Below, piece by piece: positions 16,409-25,878 of a stretch of 64,000 bases of DNA. Below the pieces are notes generated by a model. That model did no database searches, had not been told where the DNA came from, and worked only from the letters and a program-made list of their open reading frames with translations. Made by a program: the position numbers and the translations under genes. The stretch lies in the NCBI GenBank assembly GCA_030540405.1, contig JAUNWH010000004.1, forward strand, positions 1 through 64,000, in the 5' to 3' direction. This DNA is from Spirochaetales bacterium (GTDB lineage Bacteria; Spirochaetota; Spirochaetia; Treponematales; Treponemataceae). Numbering within the stretch: position 1 is the stretch's first letter; each line of letters starts with the position of its first letter.

Positions 16409-16902
16409 TAAGCCATTGCTCCTTCCCGGCTGTCGGAATTTTCTTCTATATAAACAATGTCATTTTCTTTGTAAGTCTTTAAAATAAAATGAGTTTTTGT
16501 AGAGCGCACACCTTGAAGCGTAGAAAGTTTTCTTGCAACAAAAAGCGCTACTTCCTGCAAAGTTTCGCCTTCAATTATAACTTTTAAATCGTAGCCGCCG
16601 CTCATAAGATAAAGAGATTTTACCTGCGGAAATCTGTAAATTCTGTCGGCAATTCCGTCAAATCCATGTTCACGTTCTGGCGTAACTTGAATTTCTATTT
16701 CCGCACAGACTTTTTCTTTTGCCTTGGAATCTTTTTCAGGATTTATAATTGCGGCATATTTCATAATAACGCCGTCGTTTTCAAGCTGCTGAATAATCGA
16801 CTTGACTTCTTCAACAGATTTTTTTGTCATCGCTGAAATGTCTTCTACAGAAATACGCGCATTGTCACGCAGCAGATTTAAAATTTCTTCTGTGCTGTCC
16901 AT
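16408..16902 (-). CDS. Lrp/AsnC-family transcriptional regulator
   Basis: 164 residues. N-terminal winged helix-turn-helix (about 1-55; NARISVEDISAMTKKSVEEV) and a C-terminal RAM ligand-binding domain (about 65-145; VKSLYLMSGGYDLKVIIEG). These regulators sense amino acids as octamers. It immediately precedes and overlaps the aminotransferase gene, a common arrangement in which the regulator responds to the enzyme's substrate or product. The ligand is not readable. Confidence 0.9.
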   Translation of the reverse strand: MDSTEEILNLLRDNARISVEDISAMTKKSVEEVKSIIQQLENDGVIMKYAAIINPEKDSKAKEKVCAEIEIQVTPEREHGFDGIADRIYRFPQVKSLYLMSGGYDLKVIIEGETLQEVALFVARKLSTLQGVRSTKTHFILKTYKENDIVYIEENSDSREGAMA

Positions 16903-16932
16903 TTTTTACCTTCTATCTATAAAAATAAAATT

Positions 16933-17550
16933 CTAAATAAGTCCTTTTGTGCTTGGAATTTCTCCGTTGCGTCTTGAATCAATTTCCACTGCCTGACGAA
17001 TCGCCCTAGCTGCGGCTTTAAAAAGTCCTTCAATTTTATGGTGGTCGCTTCTTCCGCGGATTGTATCAAGATGCAAATTGCACTTTGCGCCGTTTACAAA
17101 TCCCTGCCAGAAATCTTCAAAGCAATCCGTTTGGAACGAAGAAGATTTTCCGTCCTGTCCAATCGAAACAAGCGGAATGTTGGAAAGAGATGCATTTACA
17201 ACGCAAAACGGACGGCCGCCAAAATCAACAGCAGCCTGCAAAAGACTTTCATCCATCGGATAAATTGAAAATCCGCTTCTATAAATTCCAGCGCAGTTTC
17301 CCAAAGCAGAAGCAAAGCATTGTCCAAGAACAATTCCTGTGTCTTCTATAAGATGATGCTGGTCAACTTCCAGATCGCCTTTAAGCTCGCCGCTCAAATC
17401 AAAAAGTCCATGCTTACAAAAAGAATTCAGCATATGCCCAAAAAAACCGATTGGATTTTTTACAGAGCATTTTCCTGTTCCGTCAAGATTTAAAGAAAGT
17501 TCTATTTGAGTTTCGCCAGTTATACGTTTTATGCTTGCAGTTCTTTCCAT
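16933..17550 (-). CDS. hisB: Imidazoleglycerol-phosphate dehydratase
   Basis: 205 residues, single-function form. Metal-binding motifs of the di-manganese site are seen: GFFGHMLNSFCKHG, DQHHLIEDTGIVLG and GRSDHHKIEGLFKAAAR. It catalyses the sixth step of histidine synthesis. It follows hisG after 12 bp, so the two form a histidine pair inside a longer minus-strand run; other his genes are not in the window. Confidence 0.95.
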   Translation of the reverse strand: MERTASIKRITGETQIELSLNLDGTGKCSVKNPIGFFGHMLNSFCKHGLFDLSGELKGDLEVDQHHLIEDTGIVLGQCFASALGNCAGIYRSGFSIYPMDESLLQAAVDFGGRPFCVVNASLSNIPLVSIGQDGKSSSFQTDCFEDFWQGFVNGAKCNLHLDTIRGRSDHHKIEGLFKAAARAIRQAVEIDSRRNGEIPSTKGLI

Positions 17551-17562
17551 TTGAAAAATTCC

Positions 17563-18435
17563 TTATGACATGACTTTTCTAAGTTCATATTCCAAAATAT
17601 CTGTGGCTCCAAATTCCTTGAGCTTTGGAAGAAGAACTGGAACTTCACTTTTTTTAACCGCAGTTTTTACAGCATATCCTGAATCTCCAAAAAGCGGACT
17701 TACTGTCGGGCTTCTCATAGACGGAATTGCCTTTACAAGCGTGTCAAATTTTTCCTTGGAAACATTCATCTCAAGCATGACACGGTCGCGCGCATCAAGA
17801 ACAGCAGAAAAAAGCATTTTAAGCTCAAGAATCTTCTGTTTTTTTTCCGGGTCAGCCATTGCTTCTTTTGACGCATACATTCTTGTGGAGCTTTCCATAA
17901 GAGTGTCCACAATTTTCAAACGGTTCGCCTTTAAAGAAGAGCCTGTGCTTGTGTTGTCAATAAGAATTTGCGCAATTGAATCTTCTGTATTCTGAACAAA
18001 ACCTTCGCTCGTTCCCCAAGTTCGGAAAATTGTTCCGTTGATTTTTTTTGCCTCAACCCATTTTTTGCTTAGATTCTGATATTCAGTTGCAATTGTAACA
18101 TTTTTCTTTGCAAGCTCTTCATAGTCAAAATCTTCTGGAATCGCAGCAACAACACGGACTGGATCAAACCCCAAATCCATTATTTCAACAAGCGAATCTT
18201 CAACGCCATTTTCAAAAACCCAGTCTTTTCCAGAAAAAGCAATGTCAGCTTTGTTTGCCGCAAGAAGGACGCTCGCAATCTGAGGTTTTACGACTTGAAA
18301 CGCAAGGTCTTTCTGATTTGTTATAGGAAAATATGTTCTGTCTGGAAGCTTTAAAGAAATTCCAACATCACTCAAAAGCTCATATACAGATTCGTAAATT
18401 CTTCCTTTTGCCAATAAAATTTTTAATTTTTCCAT
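17563..18435 (-). CDS. hisG: ATP phosphoribosyltransferase, long form
   Basis: 290 residues. Joins ATP and PRPP in the first, feedback-controlled step of histidine synthesis. The N-terminus KILLAKGRIYESVYELL and GKDWVFENGVED are family blocks; the PRPP loop region is around ILIDNTSTGSSLKAN. The C-terminal 70 residues (from VMLEMNVSKEKFDTLVKAI, ending FGATDILEYELRKV) form the regulatory domain of the long form, so no HisZ partner should be needed. Located between rpiA and hisB on the same strand. Confidence 0.95.
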   Translation of the reverse strand: MEKLKILLAKGRIYESVYELLSDVGISLKLPDRTYFPITNQKDLAFQVVKPQIASVLLAANKADIAFSGKDWVFENGVEDSLVEIMDLGFDPVRVVAAIPEDFDYEELAKKNVTIATEYQNLSKKWVEAKKINGTIFRTWGTSEGFVQNTEDSIAQILIDNTSTGSSLKANRLKIVDTLMESSTRMYASKEAMADPEKKQKILELKMLFSAVLDARDRVMLEMNVSKEKFDTLVKAIPSMRSPTVSPLFGDSGYAVKTAVKKSEVPVLLPKLKEFGATDILEYELRKVMS

Positions 18436-18486
18436 AATATACGATTATAAATTGAAGTTGCCCCAAAATTCAAGTTGCACAGCAAA

Positions 18487-19206
18487 CTAGCGGCGCTCAA
18501 CAGTTCCGTCAGGTTTTGCAATAAAAACTTCTGGCTTTATCTTTGTAAAAAATCCGCATTCAACAACACCGATTATTCCATCGATTTTTTCTTCCATTTC
18601 ACGCGGATTGACAGGAGACTTCCATTTGCAGTCCAAGATAAGATTTCCGTTGTCTGTGATTACAGGGCCTGCTTTTTTTACGCCTTCCCGAAGCACACAT
18701 TCCGCGCCAAGTTTTTCTAAAGCTTTAATTACAGGAACTCTGGCTTCGGCTATAATTTCAACAGGAAGAGCAAAACCTGTTCCAAGGCTTTTTACATCTT
18801 TTGAAGAGTCCGCAACAATGGCAAATCTTGCTGAATTATACGCAATGATTTTTTCACGGAGCAATGCCGCGCCGCCTCCTTTTATAAGATTGTTGTCTGG
18901 ATCAATTTCGTCCGCGCCGTCAATTGCAAGGTCAAGAGTTCCATTGATCGCTTTGTCATTCAACGTGTAAACTGGAATTCCAAGTTCCTCGCAGGCCAAT
19001 GTAGTCTGAAAACTTGTTGCAACGGCTTTTATATCTTTTAAAGTTCCGTCTTCAATTCTCTGCGCAAGTCTTTTTACAGCCGGCATTGCAGTAGAGCCAG
19101 TTCCAAGTCCGATTTTCATTCCGCTGAAAATTTTTCCTTCTTTGATTAAAGAATCAACTGCTGTTGTCGCGGCTAAAATTTTTTGTTCGTCTTTAGAAAT
19201 ACCCAT
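18487..19206 (-). CDS. rpiA: Ribose-5-phosphate isomerase A
   Basis: 239 residues. Interconverts ribose 5-phosphate and ribulose 5-phosphate. Motifs: GLGTGSTAMPAVKRLA (phosphate loop), DGADEIDPDNNLIKGGGAALLREK (shown in part here: the acidic active-site block) and the later DGTVERR tail. Length is slightly above the family norm of about 220. The ATG overlaps the aroDE stop (TGATG), so the genes are translationally coupled. Its product feeds PRPP for the hisG gene downstream. Confidence 0.95.
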   Translation of the reverse strand: MGISKDEQKILAATTAVDSLIKEGKIFSGMKIGLGTGSTAMPAVKRLAQRIEDGTLKDIKAVATSFQTTLACEELGIPVYTLNDKAINGTLDLAIDGADEIDPDNNLIKGGGAALLREKIIAYNSARFAIVADSSKDVKSLGTGFALPVEIIAEARVPVIKALEKLGAECVLREGVKKAGPVITDNGNLILDCKWKSPVNPREMEEKIDGIIGVVECGFFTKIKPEVFIAKPDGTVERR

Positions 19207-20699
19207 CAGTATTCAACTCCTGTATATAATTCAAATTGCCTATATCCCTGATAAAGAAGCATGCTGAATCCATTGCAGATTTTACAGCCAGCCTCTCTTG
19301 CGCGCACCATTATCGGAGTTGCTTTCGGCATATAAATTATGTCGAACAAAGCTTCCTTTCCTGTAAAGTCATAAAAATAAAGCGGATCATTTTCTGGATT
19401 AGACGGTTCTTCGCAATGCATTCCTTTTGATGTAGTTTGAATAATTACGTCCGAATATTTTCTAATCGTAGAAACAGATTCAAAATTCAACGGAGCATAT
19501 TTAAAATCGTATTTTTCAGCAAGTTCTTTTGCCTTTGACAAAGTGCGGTTAAAAATGCAGGCTTTTCCGCCGGAATTATAAACTGCATACGCAACTGCTT
19601 TTGCAGCTCCGCCAGCTCCAATTATAGAAATTTTTTTGTGCTTTAAATTTTTTAAATTCAAAAATTCAAGCAAAGCTTTTAAAAATCCTTCCGCATCAGT
19701 ATTGTACGCAAGCCATTTTCCGTCTTTTTTTATCAATGTATTGCTTGATCCAATTTCAAGCGCGGCATTGTCTACAAAATCAGCCCTTGCAAGAGCTGCT
19801 TCTTTATGCGGAACAGTTACAGAAAGTCCCTGCACTCCGACTTGTTCAGAAAAATCAATTGCCTGCTCAAATTTTTCAGAAGGAAAAGGAATATAAACAG
19901 CATTCATTCCATGGCGGCAATAACCCGTATTGTGAAGCTCAGGACTTGAAGTTCCAGAAAGAGGCCAGCCAGTAATTCCAAAAATTTTAGTTGATTCATT
20001 TATAGATTTTGTTCTGTAAAGTCCGCCAAGTTTTACAGCATCCAAATGGGCAATATTTGAAGTATTTTGGATAGATTCCGGCGCAGAAGTGTATGTCAAA
20101 AAATTTTTCAGTTTTGCGCCAAGAACTCTAGTTGGAATTCCCATTGTTCCCATTGCAAGCAGAATATGGTTGTTTCCAGAAATTTTAGAAGCCTGCTCGA
20201 AAAGATTTGTAACATCGTCAAGGCTGTGAGGCATAAATGCGATTTTTGGAATTTCAAGTCCGGAAGGATTCAGTTCTTTAAGACGCTCCAAAATATTTCT
20301 TACAGGATTTTTCATATCATGGAAACTTCGGATTACTTTTGTCTCAAAGGCAAGCGTCGCATCTTCAAGGCTTGAAATATGAAAATCTTCCTCAAAATCA
20401 ACGTAAGCAAAATTTTTAGTTTTGTCTTCATCAGCAAAAGAAAGCGCGCGGGCAAAAAGAATTGTGCGGGCAGATTCTCCTTCTACAAATTTTCCTCCGT
20501 CTATTTCACGCCTGATTGTCAAAATGCACGGCAAGCCAGCCATCGAAGGAAAACGCCTTGCATAAAGCCGCTCATCCTGATTCAAAAAATCAACGCGCAG
20601 TTCCGCCATGTCAACATAACTTCTATATTTGTTAAGAAGCTCCAAATCTTCTGCAAGAGTTTTTCCTGTCAGCGTAAGGCAAATTTTTGGCGATTCCAT
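19206..20699 (-). CDS. aroDE: Bifunctional 3-dehydroquinate dehydratase / shikimate dehydrogenase
   Basis: 497 residues, fusion of two shikimate-pathway steps. N-terminal type I dehydroquinase (about 1-215): LRVDFL, RSFHDM with the catalytic His, and KIAFMPHS with the Schiff-base Lys. C-terminal AroE domain (about 235-497): GWPLSGTSSPELHN, LSVTVPHKE with the catalytic Lys, NTDAEGF, and the nucleotide loop IIGAGGAAKAVAY. I start at ATG (MESPKI), preceded by AAGGAG at 7 bp; the longer frame begins with TTG. Such AroD-AroE fusions are known from chlamydiae, plants and some spirochaetes. Confidence 0.95.
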   Translation of the reverse strand: MESPKICLTLTGKTLAEDLELLNKYRSYVDMAELRVDFLNQDERLYARRFPSMAGLPCILTIRREIDGGKFVEGESARTILFARALSFADEDKTKNFAYVDFEEDFHISSLEDATLAFETKVIRSFHDMKNPVRNILERLKELNPSGLEIPKIAFMPHSLDDVTNLFEQASKISGNNHILLAMGTMGIPTRVLGAKLKNFLTYTSAPESIQNTSNIAHLDAVKLGGLYRTKSINESTKIFGITGWPLSGTSSPELHNTGYCRHGMNAVYIPFPSEKFEQAIDFSEQVGVQGLSVTVPHKEAALARADFVDNAALEIGSSNTLIKKDGKWLAYNTDAEGFLKALLEFLNLKNLKHKKISIIGAGGAAKAVAYAVYNSGGKACIFNRTLSKAKELAEKYDFKYAPLNFESVSTIRKYSDVIIQTTSKGMHCEEPSNPENDPLYFYDFTGKEALFDIIYMPKATPIMVRAREAGCKICNGFSMLLYQGYRQFELYTGVEY

Positions 20700-20700
20700 T

Positions 20701-22797
20701 TCAAGACTCCTTTGCAATTAAATTTAAAAATGAAGCCGAACTTCTGATTTTTTTTACTTTCGAAATCAAGGCAATTGAAACCTCGTATTCTTCAACTGAA
20801 TTTGTTTCAGGATTTTTGCAAACTAAAAAAAGAATCTGGTTTTTTACAACAGCCCTTGGAACGCCTATCAAAATTTCTTTTGTTGTAGACATCTCAAGCT
20901 CAACAAAATCTTCATTTTGAACTGCGCTTTCCAAAACTCTAAGCTTCCCTGTAAAATTCATCCCGCTTGCCTCGGTAAGCTCAAACTTAACGCTTTCAGG
21001 CCGAAGCTGCTCCGAAGACAAAACCACACGCCGTTTTATGCGCTCCTCAAGTCCTTCTTTTTGCTCTGCGGAAGCTGAAATGTTTTCCAGCTGATTTTTT
21101 AAATCCTCAAGAATTTTTGAAACTTCTTTTTTTGAGCCGGAAGCTATGGAATTTTCCAATGAAAAAGCTTCAGAAGAACAAGGCAAAATTTTAGAATCAA
21201 ATTCAATTTGCGGAAATCCCAAGGCAGGCACAGTTTTTTTTGCAGATTTTACATTTCCAACAAAATCAAGACCAAGCCGCTCAACACAATTTCTTGCCTG
21301 CTCGTCGGATGAAAAATTCATCAGAAAAATTCCTGGCGACAAAATTTCAACAATATAAGATGAAAGTTTTTTTTCAATTACAATAGAATTTTCAGGACGG
21401 ATTTTTAAAATGTAGCCTTTGTAAAGCGCAGCCGAATTATAAGAATCAGCCCATTCATCAAGCGAAACCAAAAGATTCTGCGGAATTTCGTAATGCGAAT
21501 ATTTTTTTAAAATTGCGGAAATCTGGTCTTTTGTCATTTCAAAATCAAAAGCTTTTAAAACAGACTGGCGCGTAATTTCAAAAACAGCAGCTGTATCGCA
21601 TTTTTTTGGACAAAGAAATTTTATAAGCGGAACAAGCTCCGAAAGCAAAAATCCCGGCAAAACAGTAACCGAAAAACCTGCGTCAATGCTCAAAGAACCT
21701 TGCGATTTTTTTTCTTCAAAAATTTGATTCACACAAATAAATTCATTTTCGCCTTCAGAAACTGAATCGAGAATTCCAAGTTCAATCGCACAGTCAAGCA
21801 TCGCATCCCAAAAATTTGAATCAACTGAAAAATTTTCCGCAGAAGAGCCAAACGCAACAATCCTTGAAAACCGGCTGAAAGAATTTTCAGAGTAACGAGA
21901 ATTCTTGTCTTTTAGCAAAAAAGCAATTTGAAGAACTTTCTGTCTTGTGTAAACGTCTTGCTTTAGAAACGAAAGCGTCTTGAAAAAAATTTCCGCGCTA
22001 GACAAAATCATGCTTCTGGAAAATGAACCGGCACAAGCAGCGCAAATATATGCAACTTGATTTCCAAAAGTCAAATTTGAAAAAAGCTCAAGCTTCTGCC
22101 AGTCAACAAAAAATCCTTTGCCTTCAGAATCTTCCTGCACAAGATGAAGATTTTTAAGAGCCTTAAAAAGTGTTTCAAAAAATTCCTTGTTGAAATTCTC
22201 TTGAAAAATTTCCGCCAAATCAGAAGATGCTTTCTTTTTAAGTTCCCCGTTATTTTTGCAAATATCGGAATGGCTTGAAATATAACAGATAAAAACTGCA
22301 AGAAGCTCAGAAGAAATTCTCAAGTGGCGTTCAAGAAATTTTTTTTCGCCCTCTGGACTTATCAAAGTCTGCAAATTTAACAAGCCACTCAAATCATCTT
22401 CAAGATACGGATTTATTTTTATTAGATTTTTTTCATTTTTTACGCGGACAGAAAAAATCAAAAGCCGTTCTTCAAGGCTTGCAACCGCGCTGTAAAAATC
22501 TCCTTGCTGAATTGAAGATGAAAAAAATTTTTCAAGTTTTTCAACATCAGGCGCGTTCAAAAATTTTATCGCTGTAAGAATTTTTATATCAGTTTCATCA
22601 AGAAATTTTATAATCGATTCCCGGGTTTCTTTTTTGCGCAGAAAAGCTCCAATTTCTTCCGCCAGTTTTTGCTTATTATAAGGAGTTTTCACTTCACCAA
22701 GATAAATGCGGACTAACTCGAAAAAAAATTTATCCGGCAAAGTACAAAAACTTTCACGCCATTGAATTATCTTTTGAACTTTTGCATCTAAATTCAT
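20701..22797 (-). CDS. XPB helicase partner protein (helicase-associated domain)
   Basis: About 698 residues with no signal peptide. The helical N-terminal region (LPDKFFFELVRIYLG; DETDIKILTAIKFL) and the central block FDFEMTKDQISAILKKYSHYEIPQNLLVSLDEWA match the domain found in proteins that pair with bacterial XPB helicases; the same block (KKFSRYEIPQSVVVWIEE) also occurs near the N-terminus of the helicase next door, evidence of a shared fold. The ATG at caATGA overlaps the helicase stop by 4 bp. It probably forms a complex with that helicase in DNA repair (inference). Confidence 0.8.
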   Translation of the reverse strand: MNLDAKVQKIIQWRESFCTLPDKFFFELVRIYLGEVKTPYNKQKLAEEIGAFLRKKETRESIIKFLDETDIKILTAIKFLNAPDVEKLEKFFSSSIQQGDFYSAVASLEERLLIFSVRVKNEKNLIKINPYLEDDLSGLLNLQTLISPEGEKKFLERHLRISSELLAVFICYISSHSDICKNNGELKKKASSDLAEIFQENFNKEFFETLFKALKNLHLVQEDSEGKGFFVDWQKLELFSNLTFGNQVAYICAACAGSFSRSMILSSAEIFFKTLSFLKQDVYTRQKVLQIAFLLKDKNSRYSENSFSRFSRIVAFGSSAENFSVDSNFWDAMLDCAIELGILDSVSEGENEFICVNQIFEEKKSQGSLSIDAGFSVTVLPGFLLSELVPLIKFLCPKKCDTAAVFEITRQSVLKAFDFEMTKDQISAILKKYSHYEIPQNLLVSLDEWADSYNSAALYKGYILKIRPENSIVIEKKLSSYIVEILSPGIFLMNFSSDEQARNCVERLGLDFVGNVKSAKKTVPALGFPQIEFDSKILPCSSEAFSLENSIASGSKKEVSKILEDLKNQLENISASAEQKEGLEERIKRRVVLSSEQLRPESVKFELTEASGMNFTGKLRVLESAVQNEDFVELEMSTTKEILIGVPRAVVKNQILFLVCKNPETNSVEEYEVSIALISKVKKIRSSASFLNLIAKES

Positions 22798-24581
22798 TGG
22801 CCACATCCTTCAATTTGAATCGGAACTTTAAGCTCGTCAAAACTTTTTTCATTTTCGTAGCGAATAATTCTATAAGAATATCCTTGCTCTGCTAAAAATT
22901 TCTGGCGGTTGCTTCCAAAATCTTCTTCAACTGTTCCGCGCGTAATCAAAGTAAAAAATCTTGAAGTTCTTTCTTTGGGACGAAGAATTCTTCCAAGCCG
23001 CTGAGCCTCTTCCTGCCTTGAACCAAAAGTTCCGCTCACTTGAATCGCCATGCTTGCGTCCGGCAAATCAATTGCAAAATTTGCAACTTTGCTGACAACA
23101 AGCACACGGATTTTTCCGCTTCGAAAATCATCATAAATTATATCACGCTCGGAATTTTTTGTTTTGCCGGTGATAATCGGAACATTCAAAAGCTTGGCAA
23201 GAATTTCAAGATGAGTTAAAAATTGCCCAATTATAAGAATTTTATCATCCTTGAATTTTTCAACAAGCTCTTGAACAATTTTATTTTTCAAAGGATTTTC
23301 ACTTGCAATTCTGTGCTTTTCTCTGTTTGCCGCAACCGCATATTCAATTTCCTTATTTTCTGGAAGTCCAAGGCGAACTTCAATGCATTCAGCCTTTGCA
23401 ATCCACTTTGCCTTTTCAAGCTCTTTCCAAGGAACATCATATCTTTTAGGACCAACCAAAGAAAAAACGTAGCCTTCGCAGCCATCTTCACGCACAAGAG
23501 TCGCAGTCAGCCCGACACGCCGCACAGCCTGAAGTTCAGCGGCAACTCTAAAAACAGGAGCCGGAATCATGTGGACTTCATCATAAATAACAAGCCCCCA
23601 GTTGTTCTGCCTGAAAAGTGAAAAATGCGGATACGGACCATTTTTGTCAGGACGCCAAGTAAGAATCTGATAAGTAGCAACAGTTACAGGTTTTATAGTT
23701 TTATTTTCTCCTGTGTACTCCGCAATTTGGCTTGTATCCAAATCAGTTTTATCAATAAGCTCATCTATCCATTGATGAACAGCTGTAATATTTGTGGTTA
23801 CAATAAGCGTATTTGTCTTTAAAAGGCTCATTATTTCCATGCCGACAATTGTTTTTCCCGCACCGCAAGGAAGCACAATTGTGCCAAATCCAGTTCCCGG
23901 TCCTTTGTTTCCGACCAGCGCAGTTGCCGCAGCTTTTTGATATTCGCGCACTTCAAAAGGCCGTCCGCCCAAAGTCGTTTTCAGCAAATTTATTTCAAGA
24001 GGAAATCCATCCTGAAGCGGAACATCGTCTTTTACAGGCCAGCCAATTTTTAAAAGATTCTGCTTAACAATTCCGCGGTCCGTAAGCAAAAGTTTAAAGC
24101 AAAAAGTTTTTTCTTTTTCTGAAAGTCCTGCCGAAAATTCTTCTGAACATTCACATGGAACAAGAAATTTTCTGGCAAAAGCATTAGCTTCAATTTGCTT
24201 AAAAACATACGGAGAATTTGAAACAAGATAAAGATATTCTTCTTTTATTCCGTCTGAATTTTCCACGGAAGGACCTTGAACAAGCCTGAGTTTTCCAAAA
24301 CGCCCGGAAGTTTCTTCAATCCAAACAACAACGCTCTGCGGAATTTCATAACGTGAAAATTTTTTTAAAACTTCAACTGCCTGTTCGCCTGTAAATCCTG
24401 AGCTTTCAGCGTTCCATAATGAAAGAGAAGAAATTTGATATGTATGCAAATGTTCAGGAGAGCGCACAAGTTCCGCAAAAGGAATCAAGGCAGCCCTGCA
24501 TTCTTCAGCACGAGGCGCATGAACGTCAAGCAGAAGAGTTCTGTCAGACTGAACAATTAAAGGATTTTCGCTTTCAGGCAT
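22794..24581 (-). CDS. XPB/Rad25-type DNA repair helicase
   Basis: 595 residues, superfamily 2. An N-terminal domain (about 1-190) precedes the motor: Q-like REYQKAAATAL, Walker A LPCGAGKTIVG, DEVH box IYDEVHMIPAP, motif III GLTATLVRED with the RED motif typical of XPB, and motifs V/VI in VSKVANFAIDLPDA and GTFGSRQEEAQRLGRILRP. It unwinds DNA 3' to 5' in archaeal and mycobacterial relatives. It is translationally coupled to its partner gene downstream. This is the first gene of a long minus-strand run reaching hisB and beyond. Confidence 0.94.
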   Translation of the reverse strand: MPESENPLIVQSDRTLLLDVHAPRAEECRAALIPFAELVRSPEHLHTYQISSLSLWNAESSGFTGEQAVEVLKKFSRYEIPQSVVVWIEETSGRFGKLRLVQGPSVENSDGIKEEYLYLVSNSPYVFKQIEANAFARKFLVPCECSEEFSAGLSEKEKTFCFKLLLTDRGIVKQNLLKIGWPVKDDVPLQDGFPLEINLLKTTLGGRPFEVREYQKAAATALVGNKGPGTGFGTIVLPCGAGKTIVGMEIMSLLKTNTLIVTTNITAVHQWIDELIDKTDLDTSQIAEYTGENKTIKPVTVATYQILTWRPDKNGPYPHFSLFRQNNWGLVIYDEVHMIPAPVFRVAAELQAVRRVGLTATLVREDGCEGYVFSLVGPKRYDVPWKELEKAKWIAKAECIEVRLGLPENKEIEYAVAANREKHRIASENPLKNKIVQELVEKFKDDKILIIGQFLTHLEILAKLLNVPIITGKTKNSERDIIYDDFRSGKIRVLVVSKVANFAIDLPDASMAIQVSGTFGSRQEEAQRLGRILRPKERTSRFFTLITRGTVEEDFGSNRQKFLAEQGYSYRIIRYENEKSFDELKVPIQIEGCGQ

Positions 24582-24642
24582 ATCAGTGCATTATATAATG
24601 AATCGGCAAGGCTTACAATATTTTCTGGCAAAGCGCACAAAT

Positions 24643-24677
24643 AAAAAACCGGCCTGCCAACGACAAACCGGCTTTTT
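24643..24677. terminator. Bidirectional terminator-like hairpin
   Basis: AAAAAACCGG and CCGGCTTTTT flank a 15-base loop, giving a CCGG core extended by A/T pairs with one mismatch. T-runs occur on both strands. It lies between the divergent helicase and rubrerythrin genes, so its function there is less obvious than for a convergent pair. Confidence 0.5.
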
Positions 24678-24760
24678 GAGGAGAGTCTATCTATGAAAAA
24701 CAACAAGAGTTTTCCGACATTTTTATTTTAAGCCCGGAATTTAAATTTGTCAAATTTTTG

Positions 24761-24804
24761 TTGACAAAATAAATTTATTATAATAATATCATTATTGTAA
24801 TAAA
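24761..24804 (+). promoter_or_regulatory. Rubrerythrin promoter overlapped by a PerR/Fur-type operator
   Basis: TTGACA at 24761-24766, 17-bp spacer, TAATAT at 24784-24789. A near-perfect palindrome covers the spacer and -10 box: TTTATTATAATAAT (24774-24787), ATC, ATTATTGTAATAAA (24791-24804), with 13 of 14 positions pairing. It resembles the PerR box TTATAATNATTATAA. A Fur/PerR-family gene lies 600 bp downstream. Confidence 0.75.
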
Positions 24805-24849
24805 TACAAATTTATAAATAATCAAGTGTAAGGAACTTAGGAGGTTATT

Positions 24850-25392
24850 ATGAAAAAATGGGTTTGCAAAGTATGCGGATATGTTCACACAGGAGACAAT
24901 GCGCCGGAAGAATGTCCAGTTTGCCATGCAAAAAATGCTTTCAATGAAATGGTTGAAACAAAAGGATTCGCCTGCGAGCATCAAGTTGGTTCTGCAAAAG
25001 GCTTAGATGAAGAAGTTGTAAAAGGACTCCGTGAAAATTTTGCCGGTGAATGTTCAGAAGTTGGAATGTATCTTGCAATGTCCCGCCAGGCAGACCGAGA
25101 AGGCTACCCGGAAATCGCAGAAGCATACAAACGCTACGCTTTTGAAGAAGCCGAGCACGCTGCAAAATTCGCAGAGCTTCTTGGAGAAGTTCTTACTGAT
25201 TCAACAAAGAAAAATGTTCAGATGAGAGCCGATGCGGAAGCAGGAGCTTGCGAAGGAAAACTTCAGCTTGCAAAACGCGCAAAGGAACTTGGCTATGACG
25301 CAATTCACGATACAGTGCATGAAATGGCAAAAGACGAAGCGCGCCACGGAGCAGGATTCAAAGGAATAATGCAGCGTTATTTCAGCAAATAA
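24850..25392 (+). CDS. Reverse rubrerythrin (peroxide-reducing diiron protein)
   Basis: 180 residues with the rubredoxin domain at the N-terminus: Cys pairs C-K-V-C (6, 9) and C-P-V-C (22, 25), followed by a ferritin-like diiron four-helix domain (about 45-180; [49 protein letters not shown] carrying the Glu/His ligands). Domain order is the reverse of classical rubrerythrin. It reduces hydrogen peroxide to water in anaerobes using NAD(P)H through a rubredoxin-type electron path. A GGAGG ribosome binding site precedes the ATG, and the promoter carries a PerR-like operator, so it should be induced by peroxide. Confidence 0.93.
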   Translation: MKKWVCKVCGYVHTGDNAPEECPVCHAKNAFNEMVETKGFACEHQVGSAKGLDEEVVKGLRENFAGECSEVGMYLAMSRQADREGYPEIAEAYKRYAFEEAEHAAKFAELLGEVLTDSTKKNVQMRADAEAGACEGKLQLAKRAKELGYDAIHDTVHEMAKDEARHGAGFKGIMQRYFSK

Positions 25393-25395
25393 AAT

Positions 25396-25443
25396 AAAAA
25401 AACACTGTGCTTTGAAAACATTTTCATTGCATGGTGTTTTTTA
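25396..25443 (+). terminator. Intrinsic terminator after rubrerythrin
   Basis: AAAAAACAC and GGTGTTTTTT arms flank a loop that itself carries GTGC/GCAT pairing. It is symmetric enough to work in either direction. It separates rubrerythrin from the regulator gene. Confidence 0.65.
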
Positions 25444-25471
25444 AATTCCAAAAAGTTTCACAGAGAAAAAA

Positions 25472-25876
25472 ATGAATCACGAACAAATCGCAGCAAAACT
25501 AGAAGAAAAAAATATCCGCCCGTCAGTTCAAAGAATGGCAATTTACAAATTTCTTGCGGAAAATCCAGTGCATCCGACTGTTGACACAATCTACACATCT
25601 CTTTCTCCGCAAATGCCAACTTTGTCGCGCACAACAGTTTACAACACGCTCAAGCAGTTTTCTGAATGCGGACTTGTGCAGACAATTACAATTGAAGACG
25701 GCGAACTTAGATACGATGCTGACACTTCAAATCATTTGCATTTTAAATGTGTAAAATGCGGAAAAATTTTTGACATTTTTAAGCCGGTCGAACTTCCGCC
25801 GCAGTTTTTGCAAGACGGATTCAAAGCTGAAAAAATTCAGACCAACATCTGGGGAATTTGCAAAGGCTGCTCTTAA
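25472..25876 (+). CDS. perR: Fur-family regulator, PerR-like
   Basis: 134 residues. N-terminal winged helix (about 1-80; PHMPTLSRTTVYNTLKQF-like block LSRTTVYNTLKQFSECG), then a dimerisation and metal domain. Regulatory-metal ligands resemble PerR: His in NPVHPTVDTIY and HLHF after DADTSN. A structural zinc site is suggested by two C-x-x-C pairs, CVKC and CKGC, the second at the very C-terminus. Likely represses the rubrerythrin gene just upstream until peroxide oxidises a His ligand. Fur or Zur cannot be excluded from the sequence, hence symbol is tentative. Confidence 0.85.
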   Translation: MNHEQIAAKLEEKNIRPSVQRMAIYKFLAENPVHPTVDTIYTSLSPQMPTLSRTTVYNTLKQFSECGLVQTITIEDGELRYDADTSNHLHFKCVKCGKIFDIFKPVELPPQFLQDGFKAEKIQTNIWGICKGCS

Positions 25877-25878
25877 TT

